Below, piece by piece: positions 27,597 to 37,123 of a DNA stretch of 64,000 bases. The position numbers were made by a program, and so were the translations under genes. The stretch's first letter is position 1; each line of letters starts with the position of its first letter. The notes beneath the pieces were generated by a model, which worked only from the letters and a program-made list of their open reading frames with translations, made no database searches and had not been told where the DNA came from. Origin of the DNA: Senegalimassilia sp003474385 (lineage in GTDB: Bacteria; Actinomycetota; Coriobacteriia; Coriobacteriales; Eggerthellaceae); NCBI RefSeq assembly GCF_003474385.1, contig NZ_QUCY01000003.1, forward strand, positions 1-64,000. The letters run 5' to 3'.

Positions 27597-29333
27597 GTGG
27601 GAAGCAAGTTTGAGAACATACGCGAAGTTCGCAGGACCGATGCCGACGGGTCGCGCGCAGCCGAAAGGGCGGCTGCGCGCACGGCGATGCATCAGGCGTT
27701 CGAAGGCTGTACTCTTGCGTTTTTCGGCCTTGCGGTGGTGCGTATCTGGATTCAGTGCAACCTGTACGGCAATTACATGCTGTCCGATGCCGGGCTGGTC
27801 AGCGTCGTCATCAACTTCGTGCGCATCGCGTTCACCGTTTTGCTGGTGGCGTTCGCCCTGCGTGGCTTGATAGGGCGTGGGTCCGCGAAGGCGCTCGAAT
27901 GGTTCTCCGTTACGGCCATGACGTTGGGCAGCGTGCTGTTCTTCTTGAACGGGACGCTTGCTTCCGATGCGGTGCTGTACGCGGCGTGCACGTGCGCGGG
28001 GCTGGGCATCGTGTGGGGTGGCGGTATGTGGATGGCGTTCTACCTGCGTTTGCGTCCGCGAACGGCTTTGTTGTGCGCGTTGGGCTCGCTGGCATTGGGG
28101 TCGTTGGGCGGTTTCGTCATGGGCGCTTTGCCGCGCTCGACGTGTTATCTGGTCGGAGTGTTTCTGCCCACGGTTTCATACGTGTGCTTCGGGCGGTCGA
28201 TGCGTATGGCTGACGAGCGCGGATGGCCGCAGGCTCCGGGCGGCATCTCGTCGTCGCGCGAGTGCCCCGGGTTTGCGATCGCCTCGAAGGCGTATGGAGC
28301 GGAATCGCGCGTCGATTTCTTGCGTTTGCTGACCGGATTGGCATTGTTCATGCTGGTCATGGGCGTGTCGCGAGGTTTTCCGTTCGGTGAATCGATCGCA
28401 TTGCCGCTGGGGATGCAGTTGTTGCACCAAGGTGGCGTGGTCGTGCTGTGCGGGGTGTGGGCGTGGGCTGCGCTGTGCCGCGGCCGTGCTGTTTCGTCGG
28501 CGACGCTGTGGCGCTTCGAAGTGGTTGCGGCATCGGCGGGCGTGGTGCTGATGGCCACGCTGGAATGGTGGGGGCTTGCCGGCGGTGCGGCGCTCGTGTC
28601 CATCGCCAACACCATGACGCTCGGCATTTTGTGGGTCATCTGCTATGACATCGCGCGCCATTCCCCGTGGAACCCGTATGCGGTGCTCGGCGTGTGCTGG
28701 GCGGTGTTTCTGTTCTCGCGTGAAGTCGGGCGCTGGGGCATCCTGGTTTTCGCGCCGCAAAGCTCGGTGATGACGCTGTTGGCCGCATTGATGGTGTGCG
28801 TGCTGTCCATTTCCATCGCGGTGCTGCTCGGTGACAACGTTCCGCGCTCTCGAGCGTTGCTGACGGGCTTTCCCGGCGAGGAGGCCGGCGAAGGCGGGGC
28901 AGGTAGCGAAGGCGATGCGAGGCCTGCGGGTTGTGCCGCGACGGGTAGCGCCGCTGGTCGCACGGGCGTTGCGGCTGCCGGCAGCGAAGGCGATGCCATC
29001 GAGCTGCCGATTGCCGAGCGTTGCGAAGCGCGGGCGGAAGGCGATGGCAGGTCGGGCCTTGTGGGCGATGTCATCGAGTCGGAGCGGAATCGCGAGGCGG
29101 TCTTGCATGCGGCAGACGACGGGGACGTCGTGCGGTTGATCGCGGGGTTTGGATTGACGCGCCGTGAGGCCGAGGTGGCTCTTATGCTTGCAGAGGGCAA
29201 AAGCAAAGTCGCGATCGCGGAGCTGCTGGTGCTTTCCGAGAACACCGTGCGCAGCTATGCGAAAAACGCTTACATGAAAATGAACGTGCACAGCAAACGG
29301 GAGCTTCAGCAAACCATTCGCGAAATGCGCTAG
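27597..29333 (+). CDS. Multi-pass membrane protein with C-terminal LuxR helix-turn-helix
   Basis: The 578-residue protein has about twelve hydrophobic helices in its first 420 residues, a low-complexity linker, and a LuxR-type domain at the end (LTRREAEVALMLAEGKSKVAIAELLVLSENTVRSYAKNAYMKMNVHSKRELQ). Such fusions are greatly expanded in Eggerthellaceae, usually next to respiratory reductase genes, and are thought to be membrane-bound sensors that control them. GTG 27597 is chosen because GGGAGAGGG lies just before it and the TM region begins about 30 residues in; the frame is open 102 codons further upstream. Confidence 0.88.
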   Translation: MGSKFENIREVRRTDADGSRAAERAAARTAMHQAFEGCTLAFFGLAVVRIWIQCNLYGNYMLSDAGLVSVVINFVRIAFTVLLVAFALRGLIGRGSAKALEWFSVTAMTLGSVLFFLNGTLASDAVLYAACTCAGLGIVWGGGMWMAFYLRLRPRTALLCALGSLALGSLGGFVMGALPRSTCYLVGVFLPTVSYVCFGRSMRMADERGWPQAPGGISSSRECPGFAIASKAYGAESRVDFLRLLTGLALFMLVMGVSRGFPFGESIALPLGMQLLHQGGVVVLCGVWAWAALCRGRAVSSATLWRFEVVAASAGVVLMATLEWWGLAGGAALVSIANTMTLGILWVICYDIARHSPWNPYAVLGVCWAVFLFSREVGRWGILVFAPQSSVMTLLAALMVCVLSISIAVLLGDNVPRSRALLTGFPGEEAGEGGAGSEGDARPAGCAATGSAAGRTGVAAAGSEGDAIELPIAERCEARAEGDGRSGLVGDVIESERNREAVLHAADDGDVVRLIAGFGLTRREAEVALMLAEGKSKVAIAELLVLSENTVRSYAKNAYMKMNVHSKRELQQTIREMR

Positions 29334-29505
29334 CATAGCGCGGGCGCGGCCCTGAGCGCTTTTTTCACTTTCCTCACCGCTACTTGCTTCAATCAGCGAA
29401 CAGGTGTACGATGTTTTTGCCGTGATGTTGCTGTGGGGCGGGCAACCCTTGTGGTAACTTGCGGTAGGCACACCACAAGGGGAATACGAGAAGCGAAAGA
29501 ACGGT

Positions 29506-31503
29506 ATGGCAAAAAGCACGGTCAATTACGGCAACGACAGCATCCGCCAGTTGAAGGACGAGGAACGCGTACGCCTTCGTCCGGCAGTCATATTCGGCTC
29601 CGACGACCTTGACGGCTGCGCTCACGCCGCGTTCGAGATCCTGTCGAACTCGGTCGACGAGGCGCGCCAGGGCTACGGCAATCTGATCACCCTTACCGCC
29701 TTCGTCGACGGCTCCATCCAGGTGGAGGACAACGGCCGCGGCTGCCCGCTTGACTGGAACCCCACCGAGAAGCGTTTCAACTGGGAACTGGTGTTCTGCG
29801 AGCTGTATGCGGGCGGTAAATACGACAACAACCAGGGCGGCGACTACGACTTCTCGCTGGGCACCAACGGCTTGGGCTCATGCGCCACGCAGTACGCCTC
29901 CGAGTACATGGACGTCACCGTATGGCGTGACGGCAACAAGTATCAGCTGCACTTCAAGAAGGGCAAGGTCGTCGGCGCCAAGAAGAAGGCCCTGCAGGTC
30001 GAGCCCACCGACGAGACGCGCACCGGCACCACCATCAAATGGCGTCCTGACCTGGAGGTATTCACCGCCATCGATATCCCTGACGACTGGTATCGCGAAA
30101 CCATGCGCCGTCAGGCGGTGGTCAACGCCAACGTCACGTTCCGCCTTCGCATCGAGGGGCAGGACGGCGTCTTCTCCGAAGAGGAGTTCTGCTACCCCAA
30201 GGGCATCGAGGACTACGTGATGGAGAAGGTGGGCCACGACTACCTGACTGAGCCCTTCTTCATCCAGGCAGACCGCCGCGGCCGCGACCGCGATGACCTG
30301 CCCGACTACAACGTGAAGATCACCGCGTGCCTGTGCTTCTCGCGCACGTTCCAGATGCAGGAGTACTACCACAACTCGTCGTGGCTGGAAAACGGCGGCT
30401 CGCCGGAGAAGGCCGCGCGCAGCGCCCTGACCAGCGCAATCGATGCCTATATCAAGCAGCAGGGCAAATACAACAAGAATGAAAGCGCCATTAAATGGCA
30501 GGACGTTCAGGACTGCCTGGTGCTCGTGACCAACTGCTTCTCCACGCAGACGTCCTACGAGAACCAGACGAAGAAGGCCATCAACAACCGCTTCATCCAG
30601 CAGGCTATGACGGCGTTTTTCAAGGAACGCCTGGGCACGTACCTGATCGAGAACAAAGAGTCCGCCGACAAGATCATGGAGCAGGTGCTCATCAACAAGC
30701 GCTCCCGCGAGAACGCGGAGAAGACGCGCCAGAGCATCAAGACCAACCTGCAGCAGAAGACCGACATGGCCAACCGCGTGCAGAAGTTCATCGACTGCCG
30801 CTCCAAGGACAAGGGCCGCCGCGAGGTCTACATCGTAGAGGGCGACTCGGCAGCAGGCGCCATCCGCACGTCGCGCGACGCCGAGTTCCAGGGCGTCATG
30901 CCGGTGCGAGGCAAGATCCTCAATTGCCTGAAGGAGGATTACCCGCGCATCTTCAAGTCCGAGATCATCATGGACCTGCTGCGCGTGCTTGGCTGCGGCG
31001 TGGAGGTCAACGACCGCCGCATGAAGAACCTTGGCACCTTCGACCTGGACAACCTGAACTGGAGCAAGGTCATCATCTGCACCGATGCCGACGTCGACGG
31101 CTATCATATCCGCACGCTCATCTTGGCCATGCTCTATCGCCTGGTGCCCACGCTCATCCGCGAGGGGTTCGTCTACATCGCCGAATCGCCGCTGTACGAG
31201 ATCAACTGCAAGGAGAAGACCTACTTCGCCTACACCGATCTTGAGAAGAACAACATCCTCAAGGAAATCGACGGGCAGAAGTGCTCCATCAACCGCTCCA
31301 AGGGTCTTGGTGAGAACGATCCCGACATGATGTGGCTCACCACCATGAACCCCGAGACGCGCCGCCTGATCAAGGTGGAGCCCGAGGATGTCGAGCATAT
31401 GGAGACCATGTTCAACCTGCTGTTAGGCAACGACGACGAGGGCCGCAAACGCCACATCGCCGAGCACGGCAGGGAATACCTCGACCAGCTTGACCTGCAA
31501 TAA
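29506..31503 (+). CDS. Type IIA DNA topoisomerase B subunit (divergent gyrase/topoisomerase IV)
   Basis: This subunit supplies ATPase and TOPRIM functions. The 665-residue product keeps the GHKL catalytic Glu44 and Asn48 (FEILSNSVDEA), Asp75 in EDNGRG, the GTNGLGS loop, and TOPRIM residues Glu445 (EGDSAAG) and Asp527/529/531 (DADVDGYHIRT). It departs from housekeeping GyrB in the opening (RPAVIFGSDD rather than RPGMYIG) and in the EGDSAAG motif. It lies 84 bp before an A subunit gene. The pair is far from any dnaA or recF, so it is probably a second topoisomerase, a topoisomerase IV equivalent that decatenates chromosomes. Confidence 0.9.
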   Translation: MAKSTVNYGNDSIRQLKDEERVRLRPAVIFGSDDLDGCAHAAFEILSNSVDEARQGYGNLITLTAFVDGSIQVEDNGRGCPLDWNPTEKRFNWELVFCELYAGGKYDNNQGGDYDFSLGTNGLGSCATQYASEYMDVTVWRDGNKYQLHFKKGKVVGAKKKALQVEPTDETRTGTTIKWRPDLEVFTAIDIPDDWYRETMRRQAVVNANVTFRLRIEGQDGVFSEEEFCYPKGIEDYVMEKVGHDYLTEPFFIQADRRGRDRDDLPDYNVKITACLCFSRTFQMQEYYHNSSWLENGGSPEKAARSALTSAIDAYIKQQGKYNKNESAIKWQDVQDCLVLVTNCFSTQTSYENQTKKAINNRFIQQAMTAFFKERLGTYLIENKESADKIMEQVLINKRSRENAEKTRQSIKTNLQQKTDMANRVQKFIDCRSKDKGRREVYIVEGDSAAGAIRTSRDAEFQGVMPVRGKILNCLKEDYPRIFKSEIIMDLLRVLGCGVEVNDRRMKNLGTFDLDNLNWSKVIICTDADVDGYHIRTLILAMLYRLVPTLIREGFVYIAESPLYEINCKEKTYFAYTDLEKNNILKEIDGQKCSINRSKGLGENDPDMMWLTTMNPETRRLIKVEPEDVEHMETMFNLLLGNDDEGRKRHIAEHGREYLDQLDLQ

Positions 31504-31586
31504 GGCGCCTTTCGCAAGGCTGTTGAAGATCTAAACCGGCGGGCGCGCGCAAGACGGCGCCCGCCCATTCGCATCAAGGGGAGACC

Positions 31587-33833
31587 GTGGCAAGAAAGAC
31601 CAAAGCACAACCGAAGAAGAAGCATGTGGACAACCCCAACGTGATCGGCCTGCACTCCGAGGTGTTGGAACAGCCCATCACGCAAACCCTCGAAGTGAAC
31701 TACATGCCCTACGCCATGAGCACCAACGTGTCCCGCGCGTTCCCGGAGATCGACGGGTTCAAGCCGTCGCACCGCAAGCTTCTGTACACCATGTACAAGA
31801 TGGGCCTGCTCAACGGCGCGCGCCAGAAGAGCGCCAACATCGTCGGCCAGACCATGAAGCTCAACCCCCACGGCGATTCGGCCATCTACGAGACCATGGT
31901 GCGCCTTGCCACGGGCAACGAGGCCCTGCTCACGCCCTTCGTGGAATCCAAGGGCAACTTCGGCAAGTACTACTCCGGCGACTTGAGCTACGCCGCCTCG
32001 CGTTACACAGAGGCGAAGCTCTCTTCTATCTGCGCCGAGATCTTCAAGGACATCGACAAGGACCCGGTCGACTTCATGGACAGCTACGACGGCGCCATGA
32101 AGGAGCCGCGCCTGTTGCCCACCACGTTCCCCAACATCCTGGTGTCGGCGAACAAGGGCATCGGCGTTGCCATGGCTTCCGACATCTGCGGCTTCAACCT
32201 GAACGAAGTGTGCGAAGCCACCATACACTTCCTTAAGGACCCGGACTGCGATTTGCAGAAATACATGCCTGCGCCCGACTTCTCCACCGGCGGCGAGATC
32301 ATTTACCGCCGCGAGGAGATGGATCGCATCTACAACACGGGCTTGGGCAGCTTCCAGATCCGCTCGCGCTGGCGCTACCTGCCCGACGAGCGTATCATCG
32401 AGGTGTACGAGATTCCCTACACCACGAAAACCGACATAATCATCGAGCGCATCGTCAAGCTGGCGAAAGAGGGGAAGGTGCGCGAAATCGCCGACATCCG
32501 CGATGAGACCGACCTTTCCGGCCTGCGCATAGCCATCGACCTGAAGCGCGGCGTTGACCCTGAGCTGCTCATGGCGAAGCTGTTCCGTTCCACCACGTTG
32601 CAGGATTCGTTCTCCTGCAACTTCAACGTGCTGGTGGACGGGTACCCGCGCGTTATGGGCGTGCGCCAAATCCTGCAGGAGTGGGTCGCGTGGCGCGTGG
32701 ATTCCACGCGACGCCGCATGAACTTCGACCTGGGGAAGAAAAGCGACCGACTGCATCTGCTGCACGGCCTTGAGGCCATTTTGCTGGACATCGACAAGGC
32801 CATCGCCATCATCCGCAACACCAAGCTGGAAGCCGAGGTTGTGCCGAACCTGATGAAGGGCTTCGGCATCGACGAGGTGCAGGCGGAGTTCGTGGCCGAG
32901 TTGAAGCTGCGCAACATCAACGAGGAGTACATCCTCAACCGCACGAAGGACATCGCGAAGCTGGAAGGCGACATCGCCGAGCTGAAAGAGGTCCTGGCCA
33001 GCGAGCGGAAGATCAAGCAGGTCATCAGCGACGAGCTTGCCGCGGTGAACAAGAAGCACGTCACGCCGCGAAAAACCGGCTTGGTTGAGCCGGGCGACAT
33101 CGTGGAAGTCAGTCTGGAGCCCGAGGTGGAGGAATACCCCGTCACCATGATGCTCTCGCGCGACGGCTACTTGAAGAAGATGACCGAGCGCGTGCTGCGC
33201 AAGGCCACCACGCTGAAGTACAAGGACGGCGACGAGCCCTTTATCGAGTTCCCGTCGTCGAACACCCACGAGCTGCTGGTGTTCACCGACCAGCGTCAGG
33301 TGTACAAGTGCAAGGTGGCGCAGTTCGAGGACACCAAGTCGGCGCAGCTGGGCTCGTACCTGCCCACTGACCTGGGGATGGACCCTGACGAGAGCGTGAC
33401 CTGGGTAATCGACCCCGAGGACTATAAGGCCGACGTGCTGTTCGTGTTCGAGAACGGCCGCGTGGCGCGTGTGGCATTGGCGGGTTACGAAACGAAGACC
33501 AATCGCAAGCGTCTGAAGAACGCCATCTACGGCGGCAGCAAGCTGTTGTTCGCAACTGTGCTGAAAGAGGATCGCGATTTGGCCCTAGTGTCAAGCGATC
33601 AGCGCCTGATCAACTTCAACACCTCGCTGCTGAAGACAAAGACCACCAACAGCACGCAGGGCGTTCTAGCTTTCACTGCGAAGAACGGCCGCATCGTGAC
33701 CATGGTGGGCACGGCTGAGGAGTTCCTAGGCGGCACCGCCAGCGTGGAGAAGTTCCGCGCGGCAAGCCTGCCCTCCTCCGGCTCGCCCATGAAGGAAACG
33801 GACATGAAGAGCCTGTTCGATTTGGAAGAGTAA
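31587..33833 (+). CDS. Type IIA DNA topoisomerase A subunit (divergent gyrase/topoisomerase IV)
   Basis: This subunit cuts and rejoins DNA. The 748-residue product has the winged-helix region around GFKPSHRKLLYTMYKMGL and the catalytic Tyr140 in ASRYTEAKLS. A long coiled-coil tower region follows (residues about 380-470), then a shortened C-terminal beta-pinwheel. No canonical GyrA box (QRRGGKG) is seen, which fits topoisomerase IV function more than supercoiling. The start is GTG 31587, with AAGGGGAG upstream. It forms a two-gene operon with the B subunit. Confidence 0.9.
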   Translation: MARKTKAQPKKKHVDNPNVIGLHSEVLEQPITQTLEVNYMPYAMSTNVSRAFPEIDGFKPSHRKLLYTMYKMGLLNGARQKSANIVGQTMKLNPHGDSAIYETMVRLATGNEALLTPFVESKGNFGKYYSGDLSYAASRYTEAKLSSICAEIFKDIDKDPVDFMDSYDGAMKEPRLLPTTFPNILVSANKGIGVAMASDICGFNLNEVCEATIHFLKDPDCDLQKYMPAPDFSTGGEIIYRREEMDRIYNTGLGSFQIRSRWRYLPDERIIEVYEIPYTTKTDIIIERIVKLAKEGKVREIADIRDETDLSGLRIAIDLKRGVDPELLMAKLFRSTTLQDSFSCNFNVLVDGYPRVMGVRQILQEWVAWRVDSTRRRMNFDLGKKSDRLHLLHGLEAILLDIDKAIAIIRNTKLEAEVVPNLMKGFGIDEVQAEFVAELKLRNINEEYILNRTKDIAKLEGDIAELKEVLASERKIKQVISDELAAVNKKHVTPRKTGLVEPGDIVEVSLEPEVEEYPVTMMLSRDGYLKKMTERVLRKATTLKYKDGDEPFIEFPSSNTHELLVFTDQRQVYKCKVAQFEDTKSAQLGSYLPTDLGMDPDESVTWVIDPEDYKADVLFVFENGRVARVALAGYETKTNRKRLKNAIYGGSKLLFATVLKEDRDLALVSSDQRLINFNTSLLKTKTTNSTQGVLAFTAKNGRIVTMVGTAEEFLGGTASVEKFRAASLPSSGSPMKETDMKSLFDLEE

Positions 33834-34035
33834 TAGCCGGTGAAGCGGGGCGAACGCGCGGCGCGTTGGGCGTGCTGAGCGTGTTGGATGTGCCGGACGC
33901 GTTGGGCGCGGTGCGCGGCCAACGCGAAGGGTATGCCGAGTGCGCTGGATGCATTGGGCATTGGGTGCGCCGTGCGGGCTAGGCGAGAAGGGTGCGTTCG
34001 TCCTGGCAGGTGGGCGGAAAGCGGTTTGGAGGGGC

Positions 34036-35223
34036 ATGGCATCGCAGGGTTACGAGATACGATTGTTCGACAAGCGGATCGCCTCGTTCACGTTCGAGAC
34101 GAATTGCTTTGGCGAGTCGTGTGCCGTTGGCTTGCGCGTGGAGCCGGGGGCGGAGGAATTGCTGCCGCTGAATCTGGTGGGCTGCTCGAACGATATCGAG
34201 TTGCGGCGATTCCTGAACTCGCGCCGCATCCCGAAGAACCGCGCGTACGTCGAGCGCATCCTTGCACCGTTCGGGCTGCGGGCTTCTGACACGAAGGGCA
34301 TCATCGATGTGACGAAGGGTATGTCTCTTAACGATCCCTATTGTGTTGTTCCCGCAGGTGAAGGGCCTTGCTTCGCCGAGTACAACTTGTTCGGCAACAG
34401 CTTTGATACGGTGCTTTCCGTTATCGCGTACACGGGGCGCATCCCCTCAAACCAGGTGGGTTCCGGCATTCCTAGCGAGTTGTCGCCTTCTGGGTCGTTT
34501 CCGAAGACGTGGCGCGTTGTCGACGATCGGCGCGTGCTTTACAAGGCGGCGCATGATGATGGCTTGGGGCTTGAACCCGTGTCCGAGTACTTGGCAAGTC
34601 AGGTTGCCGCTGCCATGGGATTGCCGCATGTTGCGTATGACTTGGACGTTTGGCAAGAGCGCCTATGCTCGACGTGCGTTTTGATGAATGATGCGGAAAT
34701 ATCGTTCGTGCCGTTCGCCCACATGCTTGATCGCGATGCGAAAGACGGCATGAACTTGGAGCGCGCATTAGCGTTCTTCGATGAGCTTGGCGAAGAGGAG
34801 GGGCAAAGGTTCCGATCCATGTTGGTGTTCGACGCGGTAATCATGAACCCCGACCGCCATATGGGCAACTACGGCGTTTTTCGCGACAATCACACTGGGC
34901 GAGTGTTGGGCTTTGCACCCGTTTTCGACAACAACTTGGCACTGCTTCCGCAATATGGTATGGAATCGCTTTCCGAGGAGCTGCTGCGTGAGCGCTTTGC
35001 TGCTACACCAGGCGCGTTCGGCCCAACGGCTTATCAGCAAGCATGTGCAGCATTGGGACCGCAGCAGCGAGAACGGCTTGAACGTTTGCATGATTTCGCG
35101 TTTGACGATGCAGCGTTGGCGCGCGTGGGGCGGCAGAGGGATGGCTTTGCGTTCCCGAAGCAGCGTTTGCTTACGCTCGGGCGTGCTGTTCGGGAAAACG
35201 CCGCCACGCTGTTGAAGGGCTGA
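34036..35223 (+). CDS. HipA/CtkA-like serine-threonine kinase
   Basis: The 395-residue product shows the kinase core of the HipA superfamily: the catalytic motif around Asp273 in NPDRHMGNYGVF, and the Mg-binding Asp298 in PVFDNNLALL. No HipB-like antitoxin lies beside it, and the N-terminal subdomain of classical HipA is not evident, so it is closer to stand-alone kinases such as CtkA. Its target is unknown. ATG 34036 is preferred because GGAGGGG precedes it; the frame is open to 33940. It lies 200 bp after the topoisomerase A gene and 300 bp before an ATPase gene preceded by phased repeats. Confidence 0.78.
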   Translation: MASQGYEIRLFDKRIASFTFETNCFGESCAVGLRVEPGAEELLPLNLVGCSNDIELRRFLNSRRIPKNRAYVERILAPFGLRASDTKGIIDVTKGMSLNDPYCVVPAGEGPCFAEYNLFGNSFDTVLSVIAYTGRIPSNQVGSGIPSELSPSGSFPKTWRVVDDRRVLYKAAHDDGLGLEPVSEYLASQVAAAMGLPHVAYDLDVWQERLCSTCVLMNDAEISFVPFAHMLDRDAKDGMNLERALAFFDELGEEEGQRFRSMLVFDAVIMNPDRHMGNYGVFRDNHTGRVLGFAPVFDNNLALLPQYGMESLSEELLRERFAATPGAFGPTAYQQACAALGPQQRERLERLHDFAFDDAALARVGRQRDGFAFPKQRLLTLGRAVRENAATLLKG

Positions 35224-35370
35224 TGGTAAGGGGCTGCCTTTCCGGTGTTTCGTCAGGTGCGTTTAATCGGGGCCGTTGCCGTGCTGTCGGCGTGCTGCCG
35301 GCGTGCTGGCAGGCGGCCGGTGGCTGCCCGTCTGCGCTCATTGTTGGGTTGCCGGTGTGTTGAGAAATGA

Positions 35371-35493
35371 AAATCCTGCATTTCGTAGGATTTCTGGCTT
35401 TAGAAATTACGCATTTCGTCGGAAATACGGCTGTGAAAAATCTGCATTTCGTAGATAATGATATAAAGTAAATCCTGTATTTCGGAGGATATC
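35371..35493. repeat. Four palindromic units at exact 33-bp spacing, upstream of the ATPase gene
   Basis: The core GCATTTCGT occurs at 35378, 35411 and 35444, and as GTATTTCGG at 35477; all three intervals are exactly 33 bp. Cores are flanked by short inverted arms that vary together, for example AATCCT and AGGATT around the first, AATCT and AGAT around the third, and ATCCT and AGGAT around the fourth. The stretch is A+T-rich compared with its surroundings and ends about 30 bp before the ATPase start, so it is probably an operator array. Confidence 0.75.
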
Positions 35494-35521
35494 CGCTAAA
35501 AACGCCAGGTAGGTGAGCTAT

Positions 35522-36883
35522 ATGCTGAAGCGTAAAATCACAGCAAAGCTTGAAGCGTGGAAAACGATTGCGCGCGAAAAGGCGTTGCTGATCGTCGGTG
35601 CACGTCAGGTGGGCAAAAGCTTCGCCATCCGTGAATTCGGCAAGGCGAACTACGCGCGCTACATTGAAATCAACCTGTTCGAGGACAAGCGTGCACGCGA
35701 AGCTTTAAGCGCGGCTTCCGACGCCAATGACTTCATTTCGCGCGTCACGGTGCTCTCAGGTCAGGCCATCGTGCCTGATGATACGCTTGTGCTCATCGAC
35801 GAGATTCAGGAAGCTCCCGACGTTGTTACCATGGCGAAGTTCTTGGTGGAAGATGGGCGCTGCGACTGGGCGTTTTCCGGTTCCATGCTGGGAACGGAGT
35901 TCAAGGGCGTGCGCTCATACCCGGTGGGTTCCGTTCACGAACTGCCTATGCATCCGCTAGATTTCGAGGAGTTTTGCTGGGCCATCGGCGTGAGCGGAGA
36001 GGCGCTTGAGTCAGTGCGTCGTTGCTGCCAGGATGAAACGCCGGTCGAGGCCTACATCCACGAAGCGCTCATGGCGAATTTTCGTACCTATATCGTCTCG
36101 GGCGGTATGCCGGAGGCGGTGCAACGGCTTGTCGACTCCGACGGCGACATTGCTTCCGTTCGCCAAGTGCTTGAGGGCTTGAACAGGCAATATCGTCGCG
36201 ATATCTCGAAGTATGCCGCCGTGCGATCGCTGCAGGTGCAAAGCATCTTCGATCAGCTTCCCGTTCAGTTGGAGGGCGAAGCGCGGCGCTTCGTGTTGAA
36301 CTCGGTTGATCCGCAGGCGCGTTATGAGAAGTACCAGCGCGATTTCGTTTGGCTGACGAATGCGGGTGTGGCGCTGAAAACCGATCTGGTTGATGAGCCG
36401 AAATCGCCGCTTTTGAAGACCGCAAACCCTATGAAGTTTAAGCTGTACCAGTCCGATACGGGCATGTTGATGGCGCGTTATCCTATTTCGCTGGCGCAGG
36501 CTGCGTACTTGGATGAGAAGGATCCGAACCTTGGCGGCGTGTACGAGAACGTTGTGGCGCAGCAGTTGACGGCGCAGGGCCATCAGCTCTTCTATTACCA
36601 AACGCGCAAACGCGGCGAAGTCGATTTTGTTGTGGATGCGGGCAACGGTAAAGCGGTGCCCATCGAGGTGAAGTCTGGGCGCTACTATCACGCCCACGCG
36701 GCGCTCGACCACGTGCTGGAAACCGAGGGGTACAACGTTGACCTGGGCATTGTCTTGTCGCGCGGCAATATTGAGCGGCGTGGCAAGGTGCTGTACCTGC
36801 CACTGTATGCGTTGCCGTTCTTGCCGCTGTATTTGGGGGCTCGCGTTCCGAAGGGGTTCAAGCTGCAGGTAAGGAAGGTGTAG
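35522..36883 (+). CDS. AAA ATPase with C-terminal DUF4143 domain
   Basis: The 453-residue protein has Walker A GARQVGKS (residues 26-33), Walker B LVLIDEIQEAP with Asp93, and a sensor segment FSGSMLG. The C-terminal DUF4143 region contains GEVDFVVDAG...PIEVKSG, where Asp368, Glu382 and Lys384 fit the D-ExK pattern of PD-(D/E)XK nucleases. Members are common in gut bacteria in many copies; no function is established. The ATG at 35522 has AGGTAGGTG upstream; a GTG at 35513 overlaps that site. It is preceded by the 33-bp phased repeats. Confidence 0.88.
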   Translation: MLKRKITAKLEAWKTIAREKALLIVGARQVGKSFAIREFGKANYARYIEINLFEDKRAREALSAASDANDFISRVTVLSGQAIVPDDTLVLIDEIQEAPDVVTMAKFLVEDGRCDWAFSGSMLGTEFKGVRSYPVGSVHELPMHPLDFEEFCWAIGVSGEALESVRRCCQDETPVEAYIHEALMANFRTYIVSGGMPEAVQRLVDSDGDIASVRQVLEGLNRQYRRDISKYAAVRSLQVQSIFDQLPVQLEGEARRFVLNSVDPQARYEKYQRDFVWLTNAGVALKTDLVDEPKSPLLKTANPMKFKLYQSDTGMLMARYPISLAQAAYLDEKDPNLGGVYENVVAQQLTAQGHQLFYYQTRKRGEVDFVVDAGNGKAVPIEVKSGRYYHAHAALDHVLETEGYNVDLGIVLSRGNIERRGKVLYLPLYALPFLPLYLGARVPKGFKLQVRKV

Positions 36884-37123
36884 TTGGTGCCATGGTGTCG
36901 CGCCGCTGGAGCTTGTGCAGGTTGGGCGTCGTATCGATGTCGCCTGAGAATGGCGTTGTCGGTGTTTGCATTTGTCGCATGGGCTCATCCGCTTTCGCCA
37001 AGACAAAAATGCGGGGTTTGCCCGGTAGTTTGCGGTCGCGGAAGGCGGAAAACGCTTTTGTATAGGCGCGTTGTCGGCGTGGTGGGATGATTCGGGCGTT
37101 TTTGCTCGGGGAAAGGCGGCGAG
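36884..37123. other. Gap before sbcD
   Basis: These 240 bp hold no gene. No convincing promoter pair or terminator is seen. Confidence 0.35.

Noticed and set aside
33834..34035. N-terminal extension of the HipA-like kinase
   Set aside because: The frame is open to 33940, but a strong GGAGGGG site directly before ATG 34036 and the low-complexity upstream bases support the later start.
35371..35493. CRISPR array from the 33-bp periodicity
   Set aside because: Only about 9 bp are well conserved per unit, the arms vary, and there are no distinct repeats and spacers of equal length.
34036..36883. Toxin-antitoxin pair of HipA-like kinase and ATPase
   Set aside because: The genes are 300 bp apart, the ATPase is too large and of the wrong type for an antitoxin, and no HipB-like protein is present.
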